Source of the DNA: Sphingopyxis sp.
Lineage (GTDB): Bacteria > Pseudomonadota > Alphaproteobacteria > Sphingomonadales > Sphingomonadaceae
Length of the DNA stretch: 46,308 bases
Assembly (NCBI RefSeq): GCF_019459305.1
Contig: NZ_JAIBES010000085.1
Location: 1-46,308, forward strand
Direction of reading: 5' to 3'
A program made the position numbers and the translations under genes. Positions 38,426 through 45,772 of the stretch are shown piece after piece. Each line of letters opens with the position of its first letter. Within the stretch, counting starts at the first letter, position 1. The notes under the pieces were generated by a model. The model did not search any database, was not told the DNA's origin, and saw only the letters and a program-made list of their open reading frames with translations.

Positions 38426-41005
38426 ATGTTCGATTCGCCCGAGTTCGCGACGCCCCTGATGCGCGTCGCGCAGCTGTGGCACTATCTCCTGATCGGCCGC
38501 GCGCTGGCATTTCTGACCTTTGCGTTCCTGCCAGGCGTTCCCGGTTTCCTGGACCAGCCGTCGCAATGGCTGGTGATGGCGGCAGGCCTGTTTTTCGATC
38601 TCGTCCTGACGATCATCGGCCAGGCGATGCGTCGGCCGCGCCCCGCGCTACAGCGAAGATTGCGGGTGGTGGTCGTGGCGAGCATGGGGCTGATCATATT
38701 GGGCAGCCTGCTCAATGCCGCCGCGATGTTTGCGGCGGTCGCCGTTCCCGACGGACGCCAAAGTTTCGATGCCTTCACCGCCATCCAGATCGGATCGCTG
38801 CTCGTCGCTGCTTCGGCAGCGGCGATCGTGCGCCCGGCGTTCTTCGCCCTTGCCGGTGCGACGGCGCTGGGCGGAGCGATCGGAAGTGCATCCTGGCCCT
38901 TCGCGATCGCAGGCTGCGTGTTTCTCGCCCTGCTGATCATGATGATGCGCGAGGATATTCGTCATCAGCGCCGCGCAACGCGCGCGGCACAGCTGTCGGT
39001 CAGCGACCAGCAACGCGCGCTCAATTTGATGCGCGATTTCGAACGCGCGGGGCGCGGCTGGTTCTGGGAAACCGATCGCCATGGCCAGCTCGTCTATATC
39101 TCGCCAACCGTGGCGGCGCGGCTGGGCGGGGCGGCATCGGATCTGGTCGGCAGGCCGTTTACCGACATCATTCGCAAACGCACCGGCAATGACGAAAATG
39201 AAGAGCGCACGCTCGGCTTCAGCCTGTCGTCGCGTACCCCGTTCAAGGAGTTGACGGTGCAGGCCGCGGTTGCGGGCGAGGAACGCTGGTGGTCGATTTC
39301 GGGCCAGCCGATCAGCAACGAACTCGGCAATTTTCAGGGATTTCGCGGCAGCGGCACCGACCTGACCGAAAAGAAACGGTCGGAGCGCGAGATCAACCAA
39401 CTCGCACGCTATGATACCCTCACCGGGCTTGCCAACCGGCGGCATATTACCGACCTGCTCGAACGCGCGCTCAAAAACCATATCGGGCAGCCGCAGCCGT
39501 GCGCATTGCTGCTGATGGATCTCGACCGCTTCAAGGCGGTGAACGACACGCTGGGCCATCCCGTTGGCGACCAGCTGTTGCAACAGGTCGCCGGAAGGCT
39601 GACCCAGATTGTCGGCGACAAGGGACAGGTCGGGCGGCTCGGCGGCGATGAATTCCAGATCGTCGTGCCGCAGCTGAGCCAGCCCGAAAAACTGTCGGGG
39701 ATTGCCAATGCGATCATCCTGAGCCTGGCCAAGCCCTTTTCGATCGAGGGCGAGCAGGTCCGTATCGGCTGTTCGGTCGGCATCGCGGTGTCCGACGGGC
39801 AGGGGGTTTCGGCGTCGGCGCTGGTCCGCAATGCCGATCTGGCGCTCTATGCGGCCAAGGACGCGGGGCGCGGCGTCTATCGTTTCTATGCCGACGCGAT
39901 GCACAACCAGGCGAGTGAGCGAAAGGCGATCGAGGACGCACTGCGCGACGCGCTGGTCAAGGACGAGCTTCGGCTCCTGTACCAGCCGATCGTTGACGTC
40001 GGCAGCGAACGGATCACCGGGTTCGAGGCGCTGATCCGCTGGCACCATGCGTCCGAAGGGATGATCAGCCCGTCAAAGTTCATACCGATTGCCGAGGAAT
40101 CGAACCTGATCGTGCCGATCGGCGAATGGATCATCCGCACCGCTTGTGCGAGCATCGCGCTGCTTGGGCCCGGTTACCGCATCGCGGTCAATGTGTCGCC
40201 GCGCCAGTTCGCCAATGAAAAGCTACCCGCGACGATCCTCAGCGCGGTTTCGGCGGCTGGCATCCGCCCTGAACAGCTCGAGCTGGAGATCACCGAAGGC
40301 GTATTCCTCGACGAGAGCCCGGAAAACCTGGCAATGTTCCAGAAATTGAAACGCACTGGGGTGCGGCTGGCGCTCGACGATTTCGGCACCGGCTATTCGG
40401 CGCTCGGCTATCTGAAGAAAGCGCCGTTCGACAAGATCAAGATTGACCAGAGCTTTGTCTTGGGCGCCGCCGATCCGAGTAGCATGAACGCCGCGATCAT
40501 TGCGTCCATCGTCGGGCTGGCCACCGCGCTGAAAATGGAAACCACCGCCGAAGGGGTCGAGACTCACGATGATCTGGCGTTGATTCGCGGGCTCGGGTGC
40601 AGCCATGTTCAGGGCTATATTTATGGGCGACCGATGGAATTGGCCGAGGTGCTGACGCTGCTGCGCGCGGGCGGCGGGCACGCCGAGGCGCGAGGCTATA
40701 AGTGCGCGCGTGAGCCGCGTTTGACGATTTTTCGCACGATACAGGTTGCGAGTGGGGGGCATCAATATGAAGCGATCGTGCGCAACATGTCGCCGCGCGG
40801 GGCGCTGATCGAAGGTCTGTGTAATGTCCCGCCGGGGACGCCGCTGATGCTGGAGTTTGGCGCTGATCAGGCATTCGACGCCGAGGCGCGCTGGTCGGAC
40901 GGCAACCGGGTCGGGGTGAAGTTCGCGCACGCTATCGATATGGATGCGCTGCTGGGGCCGAAGAGGGGGACGCCGACGCGCGGGCAGGTTCGGCGGGCGG
41001 CTTGA
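38426..41005 (+). CDS. GGDEF-EAL cyclic-di-GMP protein with PAS and C-terminal PilZ
   Basis: About 859 residues. Order: five to six membrane helices (about 18-180), PAS domain (about 205-325, WFWETDRHGQLVYISP), GGDEF domain with intact motif RLGGDEF (406-410), EAL domain (EALIRW 534, NVSPRQF, LELEITEGVF, DDFGTGYS, KIDQSF, AEGVETH all present), then a PilZ domain (about 745-845; N787-x-S-x-x-G in RNMSPRGALIEG). Both a cyclase and a phosphodiesterase are predicted by motif, and PilZ may sense the product. The N-terminus is uncertain: the frame is open to TTG 38306, but codons there look non-coding up to about 38380. Confidence 0.9.
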   Translation: MFDSPEFATPLMRVAQLWHYLLIGRALAFLTFAFLPGVPGFLDQPSQWLVMAAGLFFDLVLTIIGQAMRRPRPALQRRLRVVVVASMGLIILGSLLNAAAMFAAVAVPDGRQSFDAFTAIQIGSLLVAASAAAIVRPAFFALAGATALGGAIGSASWPFAIAGCVFLALLIMMMREDIRHQRRATRAAQLSVSDQQRALNLMRDFERAGRGWFWETDRHGQLVYISPTVAARLGGAASDLVGRPFTDIIRKRTGNDENEERTLGFSLSSRTPFKELTVQAAVAGEERWWSISGQPISNELGNFQGFRGSGTDLTEKKRSEREINQLARYDTLTGLANRRHITDLLERALKNHIGQPQPCALLLMDLDRFKAVNDTLGHPVGDQLLQQVAGRLTQIVGDKGQVGRLGGDEFQIVVPQLSQPEKLSGIANAIILSLAKPFSIEGEQVRIGCSVGIAVSDGQGVSASALVRNADLALYAAKDAGRGVYRFYADAMHNQASERKAIEDALRDALVKDELRLLYQPIVDVGSERITGFEALIRWHHASEGMISPSKFIPIAEESNLIVPIGEWIIRTACASIALLGPGYRIAVNVSPRQFANEKLPATILSAVSAAGIRPEQLELEITEGVFLDESPENLAMFQKLKRTGVRLALDDFGTGYSALGYLKKAPFDKIKIDQSFVLGAADPSSMNAAIIASIVGLATALKMETTAEGVETHDDLALIRGLGCSHVQGYIYGRPMELAEVLTLLRAGGGHAEARGYKCAREPRLTIFRTIQVASGGHQYEAIVRNMSPRGALIEGLCNVPPGTPLMLEFGADQAFDAEARWSDGNRVGVKFAHAIDMDALLGPKRGTPTRGQVRRAA

Positions 41006-41013
41006 ACAGGTCT

Positions 41014-41039
41014 GTCATCCCGGCCTTCGCCGGGATGAC
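41014..41039. repeat. Palindromic repeat between convergent genes
   Basis: GTCATCCCGGC and GCCGGGATGAC form a perfect 11-bp stem with loop CTTC. It lies between the stops of the cyclic-di-GMP gene and the amidohydrolase. There is no T run. It resembles the CCCGGC palindromes scattered through alphaproteobacterial genomes. Confidence 0.7.
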
Positions 41040-41051
41040 AATCTGGGATAA

Positions 41052-42326
41052 TCAATCCGCGATCCGGCCGCGGACCATCACCCACTCGACCTTTTCCAGC
41101 ACCGTTACATCGGCGAGCGGATCGCCGCTGACCGCGATCATGTCCGCCGACATGCCGGGCGCAAGGCGGCCGATTTCGCTTTCCATCGACAGCGCCTTCG
41201 CCGCGACCGTCGTCGCGCTGACCAGCGCCTCGCGCGGGGTCAGGCCGGCCTTGACTAGGAGCGCGAACTCGCTGCCGTTGCGGCCATGGTCAAACACCCC
41301 GGCGTCGGTGCCAAAAGCGACCGGCACGCCGAGCGCCTTGGCGCGGGTCACCGCCTTGCCGACGCTGCCCAGCGTCATGCGGACCTTTTCCTCGACCGTC
41401 GCGGTGTAGATGCCCTTGCCGAGGCGCTCGCGAATGCCCTCGAACGCCATCAGCGTCGGGACCAGGTAGGTGCCCTTGGCCTTCATCACCTTCAGCGCCG
41501 CATCGTCGGCAAAGGTGCCATGGTCGATCGTGTCGATGCCCGCCGCTGCCGCAGCTTCGATGCCGCGGGCGCCGTGGGCGTGCGCCATCACTTTCAGACC
41601 CAGCGAATGCGCGGTGTCGGCGATGCTTTGCAGTTCGGGGCTGGTAAAATGCCCCTCGAGCCCGCGGCCCTGCTGCGACAACACGCCGCCGGTCGCGGTG
41701 ATTTTGATGATGTCGGCGCCCGCGCGTGACGCCTTGCGCACCTTTTCGGCGCATTCGAGCGCACCGGTGCAGGTGTAGCCCTGGTCGAGCACGTCGTGGA
41801 CGTCCTCGCGAAAGCCGGTGACGTCGCCATGGCCACCGATGATCGACAGCGCCGGACCAGCGGCGATGATCCGCGGCCCGGTGATGAAGCCGTTCGCGGT
41901 ACCGCGACGGAGCGAGAAGGCGCTATATTGCGCCGACCCGGCCTCGCGTACCGTCGTGAACCCCGCGCGGAGCGTGATCCCCGCGTTCTTCACGCCGACG
42001 ACGACACCCCATTCGTCGGGATCGACCGCTTCGCTGCGATAATCGCCGCCGGGGTCGCCGGTGAGGTGGACGTGGAGATCGATCAGGCCGGGGAGCAGCG
42101 TCTTGGCACCCAGATCGACGACGGTGGCGTCAGCAGGCGCGGCGCTGCGCCCCGCGGTGATCGAGGTGATGCGATCATCGGTGATGACGATCGTCGACGG
42201 CCCCTGCGCGGGCTTTTCGGCATCGGTGATGACGCGGCCGGCGTAGATGACGGTGGTTTTGGCGTTCGCGGCGGTGGTCCCCAAAAGTGCGAGCGTCGCC
42301 GCGGCGAAGAGTCCGATTTTGTGCAT
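41052..42326 (-). CDS. Secreted metal-dependent amidohydrolase (imidazolonepropionase-like)
   Basis: 424 residues with a signal peptide (1-22, LALLGTTAANA). The amidohydrolase superfamily metal site is complete: H85 and H87 (LIDLHVHLTG), bridging K208 (DIIKITATGG), H249/H251 (VMAHAHG), H269 (DHGTF) and D341 (GTDAG). Members near this type cleave dipeptides with C-terminal Pro, Arg or Lys, or cyclic amides; substrate here is not determined. ATG 42326. Confidence 0.93.
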   Translation of the reverse strand: MHKIGLFAAATLALLGTTAANAKTTVIYAGRVITDAEKPAQGPSTIVITDDRITSITAGRSAAPADATVVDLGAKTLLPGLIDLHVHLTGDPGGDYRSEAVDPDEWGVVVGVKNAGITLRAGFTTVREAGSAQYSAFSLRRGTANGFITGPRIIAAGPALSIIGGHGDVTGFREDVHDVLDQGYTCTGALECAEKVRKASRAGADIIKITATGGVLSQQGRGLEGHFTSPELQSIADTAHSLGLKVMAHAHGARGIEAAAAAGIDTIDHGTFADDAALKVMKAKGTYLVPTLMAFEGIRERLGKGIYTATVEEKVRMTLGSVGKAVTRAKALGVPVAFGTDAGVFDHGRNGSEFALLVKAGLTPREALVSATTVAAKALSMESEIGRLAPGMSADMIAVSGDPLADVTVLEKVEWVMVRGRIAD

Positions 42327-42443
42327 CCTGTTTCCCCTGACTGATGTGCCACCGTGGCGCGCCGGGCGGGGGAGGGCAAGGGGAAAGGCGTGGCCGGCGG
42401 CGCTGGCGCGGCGGTGGGCAAGAGGCTGCGCTAGGCAGGTTTC

Positions 42444-42474
42444 ATCCTCCCTGCCGCGCAGCGATGGGGAGGAT
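42444..42474. repeat. Dispersed palindromic repeat (ATCCTCCC ... GGGAGGAT), copy 3
   Basis: Arms ATCCTCCC and GGGGAGGAT flank TGCCGCGCAGCGAT. It shares the CCTCCC/GGGAGG arms with the copies at 16609 and 29238 but has a different centre. It lies directly next to the terminator at 42476. Confidence 0.6.
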
Positions 42475-42475
42475 C

Positions 42476-42505
42476 AAAAAAAGGGGTCGGACAAGCCGAC
42501 CCCTT
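42476..42505 (-). terminator. Rho-independent terminator of the RcnB-like gene
   Basis: On the minus strand the 10-bp stem AAGGGGTCGG/CCGACCCCTT with a CTTGT loop is followed by a run of seven T (plus 42476-42482). It begins 29 bases after the RcnB-like stop. Confidence 0.88.
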
Positions 42506-42533
42506 GAGTTTGTCTTCGGGTAATCGAAAGGAC

Positions 42534-43532
42534 TTACCAGAAGAAATCGTGGATGACGTCGACGACCTGGCCGCTGTAGGTATCAACAAGAATCGCATCG
42601 TTGTAATAGCGAACCCAGCGATAGCCGTCGTAAGCGGGCGGCAGGCGATACTGCCACGGGTCGTTGATCCAGTAGCGGCTGCTGTAGAACAGCGACCCCA
42701 GGCTGAAGCCGATGCTGAACCGCGTGTAGCGATGGTTGCGGTACGGCGAGTAATAGGCTGGCAGACGGTAGCGGCTGCTGTACCGCTGGCGGTAATCGCG
42801 CCAGTTGTAGCGCCGATCGTCACGCCATGACCGGTTCCAATTGCCCCGGCGGTCGCTGTAGCGGCGATCGACGCGATCGTTGTTGTTGCGGTCGTAGCGC
42901 CGATCGATCTGGCCGTCGCGGTTGCGGTCGTAGCGTCCATCGCGCTGGTCGATGCGGTTGTTGTTGTTGCGATCCCAGCGGCGGTCGAGGTCGCCGTTGC
43001 GATTGCGGTCATAGCGGCGATCGACGCGTCCGTTGTCGTTGCGATCGTAACGCTGATCGACCTGGCCGTTGCGGTTGCGGTCCCACTGGCGGTCGATGCG
43101 GCCGTCGTTGTTGCGGTCATAGGTGCCGCCGCGCTGACGCTGGACCTGCTGCGCTTGGGTCTGCGCGGCCTGACGCTGGGCAGCCTGTTGACGCTGCTCA
43201 TTGCCCCGCTGCTGCCATTGTTGACGCTGCGCCTGTCGTTGCTGGTCGTTGCCGCGCTGTTGCTGGCGCATTTCGCTGCGCTGCTGACGGACTTCGCTGC
43301 GTTGCTCACGCGCGGCCCGTGGCTGCGCCGGCTCACGTTGGGCGCGCGCTTCGCCGCCGCGATTGCCGCGGCGGGCTTCAGGACCGCGCGGGCCGCGGTC
43401 GCCGCGGGCTCCACGATCACCGTCGCCGCGCTGCGCCAGTTGCATGCGCTCGCCTGACGCCTGCGCGGCGGCCGGGGCAATGGGAGTCAGGATCGTCGCA
43501 GCGATCAGCAACCCTCCAAACATCTTTTTCAT
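42534..43532 (-). CDS. RcnB-like secreted protein with EF-hand-like tandem repeats
   Basis: 332 residues. Signal peptide at 1-24 (ATILTPIAPAAAQ). Residues 35-135 are Arg/Gln-rich and low-complexity. Residues 139-222 hold seven copies of D-R-N-x-[ND]-[GN/D]-x-[IVL]-D with spacing 12,12,12,12,15,12. The C-terminus (about 293-332, YRLPPAYDGYRWVRYYNDAI and VDTYSGQVVDVIHDFFW) is the RcnB-type end seen in Ni/Co-homeostasis-associated periplasmic proteins. ATG 43532 follows GGAG; a TTG five codons earlier is possible. The repeats resemble calcium-binding loops but lack the usual acidic residue at position 12. It has its own terminator. Confidence 0.85.
   Translation of the reverse strand: MKKMFGGLLIAATILTPIAPAAAQASGERMQLAQRGDGDRGARGDRGPRGPEARRGNRGGEARAQREPAQPRAAREQRSEVRQQRSEMRQQQRGNDQQRQAQRQQWQQRGNEQRQQAAQRQAAQTQAQQVQRQRGGTYDRNNDGRIDRQWDRNRNGQVDQRYDRNDNGRVDRRYDRNRNGDLDRRWDRNNNNRIDQRDGRYDRNRDGQIDRRYDRNNNDRVDRRYSDRRGNWNRSWRDDRRYNWRDYRQRYSSRYRLPAYYSPYRNHRYTRFSIGFSLGSLFYSSRYWINDPWQYRLPPAYDGYRWVRYYNDAILVDTYSGQVVDVIHDFFW
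42867..43118 (-). repeat. Seven tandem 36-bp coding repeats (D-R-N-x-x-G-x-x-D)
   Basis: Within the RcnB-like gene. Aspartates at residues 139, 151, 163, 175, 187, 202 and 214 begin the units; one copy is three residues longer. GGTCGTAGC-type triplets recur in the DNA, consistent with slippage or unequal crossing-over making copies. Confidence 0.8.
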
Positions 43533-43666
43533 CTCACCATTCTCCAACTCATGTCCCGAATGCTGGAGAGGCCAGCCGGGATGATGAATCAGTTGTTACC
43601 GGGGTCAAGATGATCGGCGGCTGAACCATGCTGTTGCCTGCGGTTCAGCTACATGAACAGCTGGGA

Positions 43667-44212
43667 TCAGGTGCCGGGCGGCAGGCGCAGCGCGGGGACC
43701 GCGCGCGCGGCATCTTCAGGCCGAATGCCAGGCGGGGGCGCGGCGGCGATCCGCTCTTCGCCGCGCAGCACGCGACCGGCACGGCGGATCGCAGTACGGA
43801 TGCGCGGATAGGTACCGCAGCGGCAGATATTGGTAATCGCGGCGTCGATCTCGGCATCGCTGGGGTTGCTGTTCGCGCGTAGCAACGCAGCGGCAGCCAT
43901 GATCATTCCCGATTGGCAAAAACCGCATTGCGGCACCTGTTCGGCGACCCATGCCTGCTGCACCGGATGACTGCGGTCGCGCGACAGGCCTTCGATCGTG
44001 GTGACGAAGCGTCCCTCGCACTCGGCGATCGTCACCATGCAGCTGCGGATCGATTCTCCGTCGATATCGACGGTGCAGGCGCCACATTCGCCTGTCCCGC
44101 AGCCATATTTGGTCCCGGTCAGGTTCGACGCGTCACGCAGCGCCCACAGCAGGGGCGTTTCGGGTTCCATCCGATATTCGACCGGACGGTCGTTGACTGA
44201 GAATCGCGTCAT
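43667..44212 (-). CDS. (2Fe-2S) small subunit of a molybdenum hydroxylase, IorA-like
   Basis: 181 residues. Plant-type ferredoxin cluster: C38, C43, C46 (GCGTGECGACT) and C58. The second, helical-domain cluster: C96, C99 (CGFCQSG), C130 and C132 (ICRCGT). This is the small electron-transfer subunit of the xanthine oxidase/isoquinoline 1-oxidoreductase/aldehyde dehydrogenase family. The usual large molybdopterin subunit is absent from both sides (119 bp then RcnB-like on one side, aldolase on the other). The Pro-rich C-terminus (160-181) is an extra tail. ATG 44212. Confidence 0.93.
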   Translation of the reverse strand: MTRFSVNDRPVEYRMEPETPLLWALRDASNLTGTKYGCGTGECGACTVDIDGESIRSCMVTIAECEGRFVTTIEGLSRDRSHPVQQAWVAEQVPQCGFCQSGMIMAAAALLRANSNPSDAEIDAAITNICRCGTYPRIRTAIRRAGRVLRGEERIAAAPPPGIRPEDAARAVPALRLPPGT

Positions 44213-44239
44213 ACGCGCAGATTTAGCCGAGCCGCCGGA

Positions 44240-45004
44240 TTAGTCACGCCAGCTTGTGTCGGTCTTGTCGACCTTGCGCACCATCGCGTCGAATTCGGCC
44301 TTGCCCGCCTGTCCGGGGATCGAGGCCATGAACAGGTCGCGCTGGTGGACCGCGATCACGTCCTGTGGAACCGTGATCGGCTTGCCCATGCTCATCGTCG
44401 CGAGCTGGATCTCGCACGCGCGCTGGAGCGCCCAATATTTGATGAAGGCTTCAGTCAGGGTCTTGCCCATCACGACGGGGCCATGGTTCTTGAGCATCAG
44501 AATGCGCTTGTCGCCGAGGTTCTGGACGAGTCGCTCGCCTTCCTCCTCGCGCACCGTCACGCCTTCGAAGTCATGATAGGCAAGCTGGCCGGCAAAATTG
44601 CAGGCATAGAAATTGACCGGTTGCAGTCCGCCTTCAAGCCCGCAGACTGCCACCGTGGCGGTGGTGTGGGTGTGGATGATCGCATGCGCGTCAGGCAGGA
44701 CGCGGTGGAACAGGCTGTGCTGGACAAAGCCGGCCTTGTTGACGTGCCAGGGATTGTCCACGTCGACCTTGTTGCCGTCGATGTCGATCTTGATCAGGTT
44801 CGACGCGCAGACTTCGCTGAAATGGAGGCCATAAGGATTGATCAGAAAGGCGCCTTCCTCGTCAGGAACCTTCACCGTGATGTGGTTAAAGATCATCTCG
44901 TCCCAGCCCATCATCGCGAAAATCCGATAGCATGCGGCCAGTTCCTGCCGCGCCGTCCATTCGGCTTCGCTATATTTGCTGTTGCGCTTGAGCTGGGTCG
45001 CCAT
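44240..45004 (-). CDS. Class II aldolase/adducin family protein
   Basis: 254 residues. Zinc-type histidines H111 and H113 (IIHTHTTATVAV) and H174 (LKNHGPVVMG) match the family. A GHFSEVCASNLIKIDIDGN-like segment appears as YGLHFSEVCASNL. Members include L-fuculose-phosphate aldolases and many with unknown substrates. ATG 45004 follows GGGACAGGTG; ATG 45022 six codons earlier is also possible. It ends 27 bp before the 2Fe-2S subunit and may share a transcript with it. Confidence 0.9.
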   Translation of the reverse strand: MATQLKRNSKYSEAEWTARQELAACYRIFAMMGWDEMIFNHITVKVPDEEGAFLINPYGLHFSEVCASNLIKIDIDGNKVDVDNPWHVNKAGFVQHSLFHRVLPDAHAIIHTHTTATVAVCGLEGGLQPVNFYACNFAGQLAYHDFEGVTVREEEGERLVQNLGDKRILMLKNHGPVVMGKTLTEAFIKYWALQRACEIQLATMSMGKPITVPQDVIAVHQRDLFMASIPGQAGKAEFDAMVRKVDKTDTSWRD

Positions 45005-45127
45005 CACCTGTCCCTTTGTCATGTTAGTTTCGTCCTGCTACCTATGCCATAAGGCAAGGGGGCGGCACAATCCCGCAAGCGGGCCGGGCGGTTCATCAGC
45101 GGGGCAGGGGTTTTGCCGCGCAGGGGC

Positions 45128-45155
45128 TTGCATTTCGCCGCGAATCCCCTTATCG
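45128..45155 (+). promoter_or_regulatory. Candidate promoter for rpsU
   Basis: TTGCAT (45128-45133), 16 bases, then TTATCG (45150-45155). A second possible -10, TATATC, is at 45205-45210, with only a poor -35. The leader to rpsU would be about 115 nt or 60 nt. The gap 45023-45277 is otherwise without a gene. Confidence 0.4.
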
Positions 45156-45277
45156 GCCCAGCCATCGGAACGTCGCGGGTTCGCGGCGCTTCTTTTATTG
45201 CCCTTATATCGGCGATTGTTGGCGGACCGGACATCCGGCCACCTTGATCGTTGGACGAACCGGAGACGACACGGCAC

Positions 45278-45484
45278 ATGCAGATCATCGTTCGCGACAA
45301 TAATGTCGACCAGGCCCTTCGCGCGCTCAAGAAGAAGCTGCAGCGTGAGGGCGTGTATCGCGAAATGAAGCTGCGCCGTCATTACGAGAAGCCCAGCGAA
45401 AAGCGCGCGCGTGAACACGCCGCCGCCGTCCGCCGCGCCCGCAAGATGGAGCGCAAGCGTATGGAACGCGACGGGATCAAGTAA
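45278..45484 (+). CDS. rpsU: 30S ribosomal protein S21
   Basis: 68 residues. The opening [20 protein letters not shown], followed by [11 protein letters not shown], is diagnostic. The C-terminal half is strongly basic ([20 protein letters not shown]) and binds 16S rRNA. ATG 45278; a GGAG lies 13 bases upstream, rather far. A strong terminator follows. Confidence 0.97.
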   Translation: MQIIVRDNNVDQALRALKKKLQREGVYREMKLRRHYEKPSEKRAREHAAAVRRARKMERKRMERDGIK

Positions 45485-45521
45485 GACCCGTCCTTCCTTT
45501 TAAAGATTCGGATCGTGAAAC

Positions 45522-45552
45522 AGGCGCTGCGGGCAACCGCGGCGCCTTTTTC
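45522..45552 (+). terminator. Rho-independent terminator after rpsU
   Basis: AGGCGCTGCGG and CCGCGGCGCCT form an 11-bp stem (one T-G pair) around GCAA, then T5. It begins 38 bases after the stop. Confidence 0.92.
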
Positions 45553-45652
45553 GTTTGGGATGGGGCTGGCGAACGTCGGGCGGCAGACATTTCCTTTCCC
45601 CTCCCGCAGCGGGAGGTGAGGCATTGCGTTTCGAATTGATGATCCTACCGAA

Positions 45653-45772
45653 GTGCTCACCCCGCTCGACGATCGTCCCGCGACAATTCACGCTGGACCG
45701 CCCCGCACCGCTCCGCCTATAGGCGTGCCCGACAATATGGCCCGTCAGGGCAGCGGTAAGGATCAGCGATAA
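45653..45772 (+). CDS. Candidate 39-residue ORF overlapping the FKBP start
   Basis: The frame from GTG 45653 reads VLTPLDDRPATIHAGPPRTA and ends MARQGSGKDQR with a TAA that overlaps the FKBP ATG by one base (TAATG). The frame is open back to a TGA just before 45620, with an ATT at 45623 behind GGGAGGTGA, but that purine stretch belongs to a small palindrome. No family is recognised. It could be a coupled leader peptide, or chance. Low confidence. Confidence 0.25.
   Translation: MLTPLDDRPATIHAGPPRTAPPIGVPDNMARQGSGKDQR

Noticed and set aside
38648-40048. 466-codon minus-strand frame opposite the GGDEF-EAL gene
   Set aside because: The sense strand holds all GGDEF and EAL residues; the antisense translation has no domain.
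41006-41051. Terminator between the cyclic-di-GMP and amidohydrolase genes
   Set aside because: The palindrome is strong but neither side has a T run, so I call it a repeat only.
42827-43624. 265-codon plus-strand frame opposite the RcnB-like repeats, rich in Cys/Gly/Arg
   Set aside because: It is an antisense reading of the tandem repeat, which explains its own Cys-Gly-Arg repetition. The minus strand has a signal peptide, an RcnB end and a terminator.
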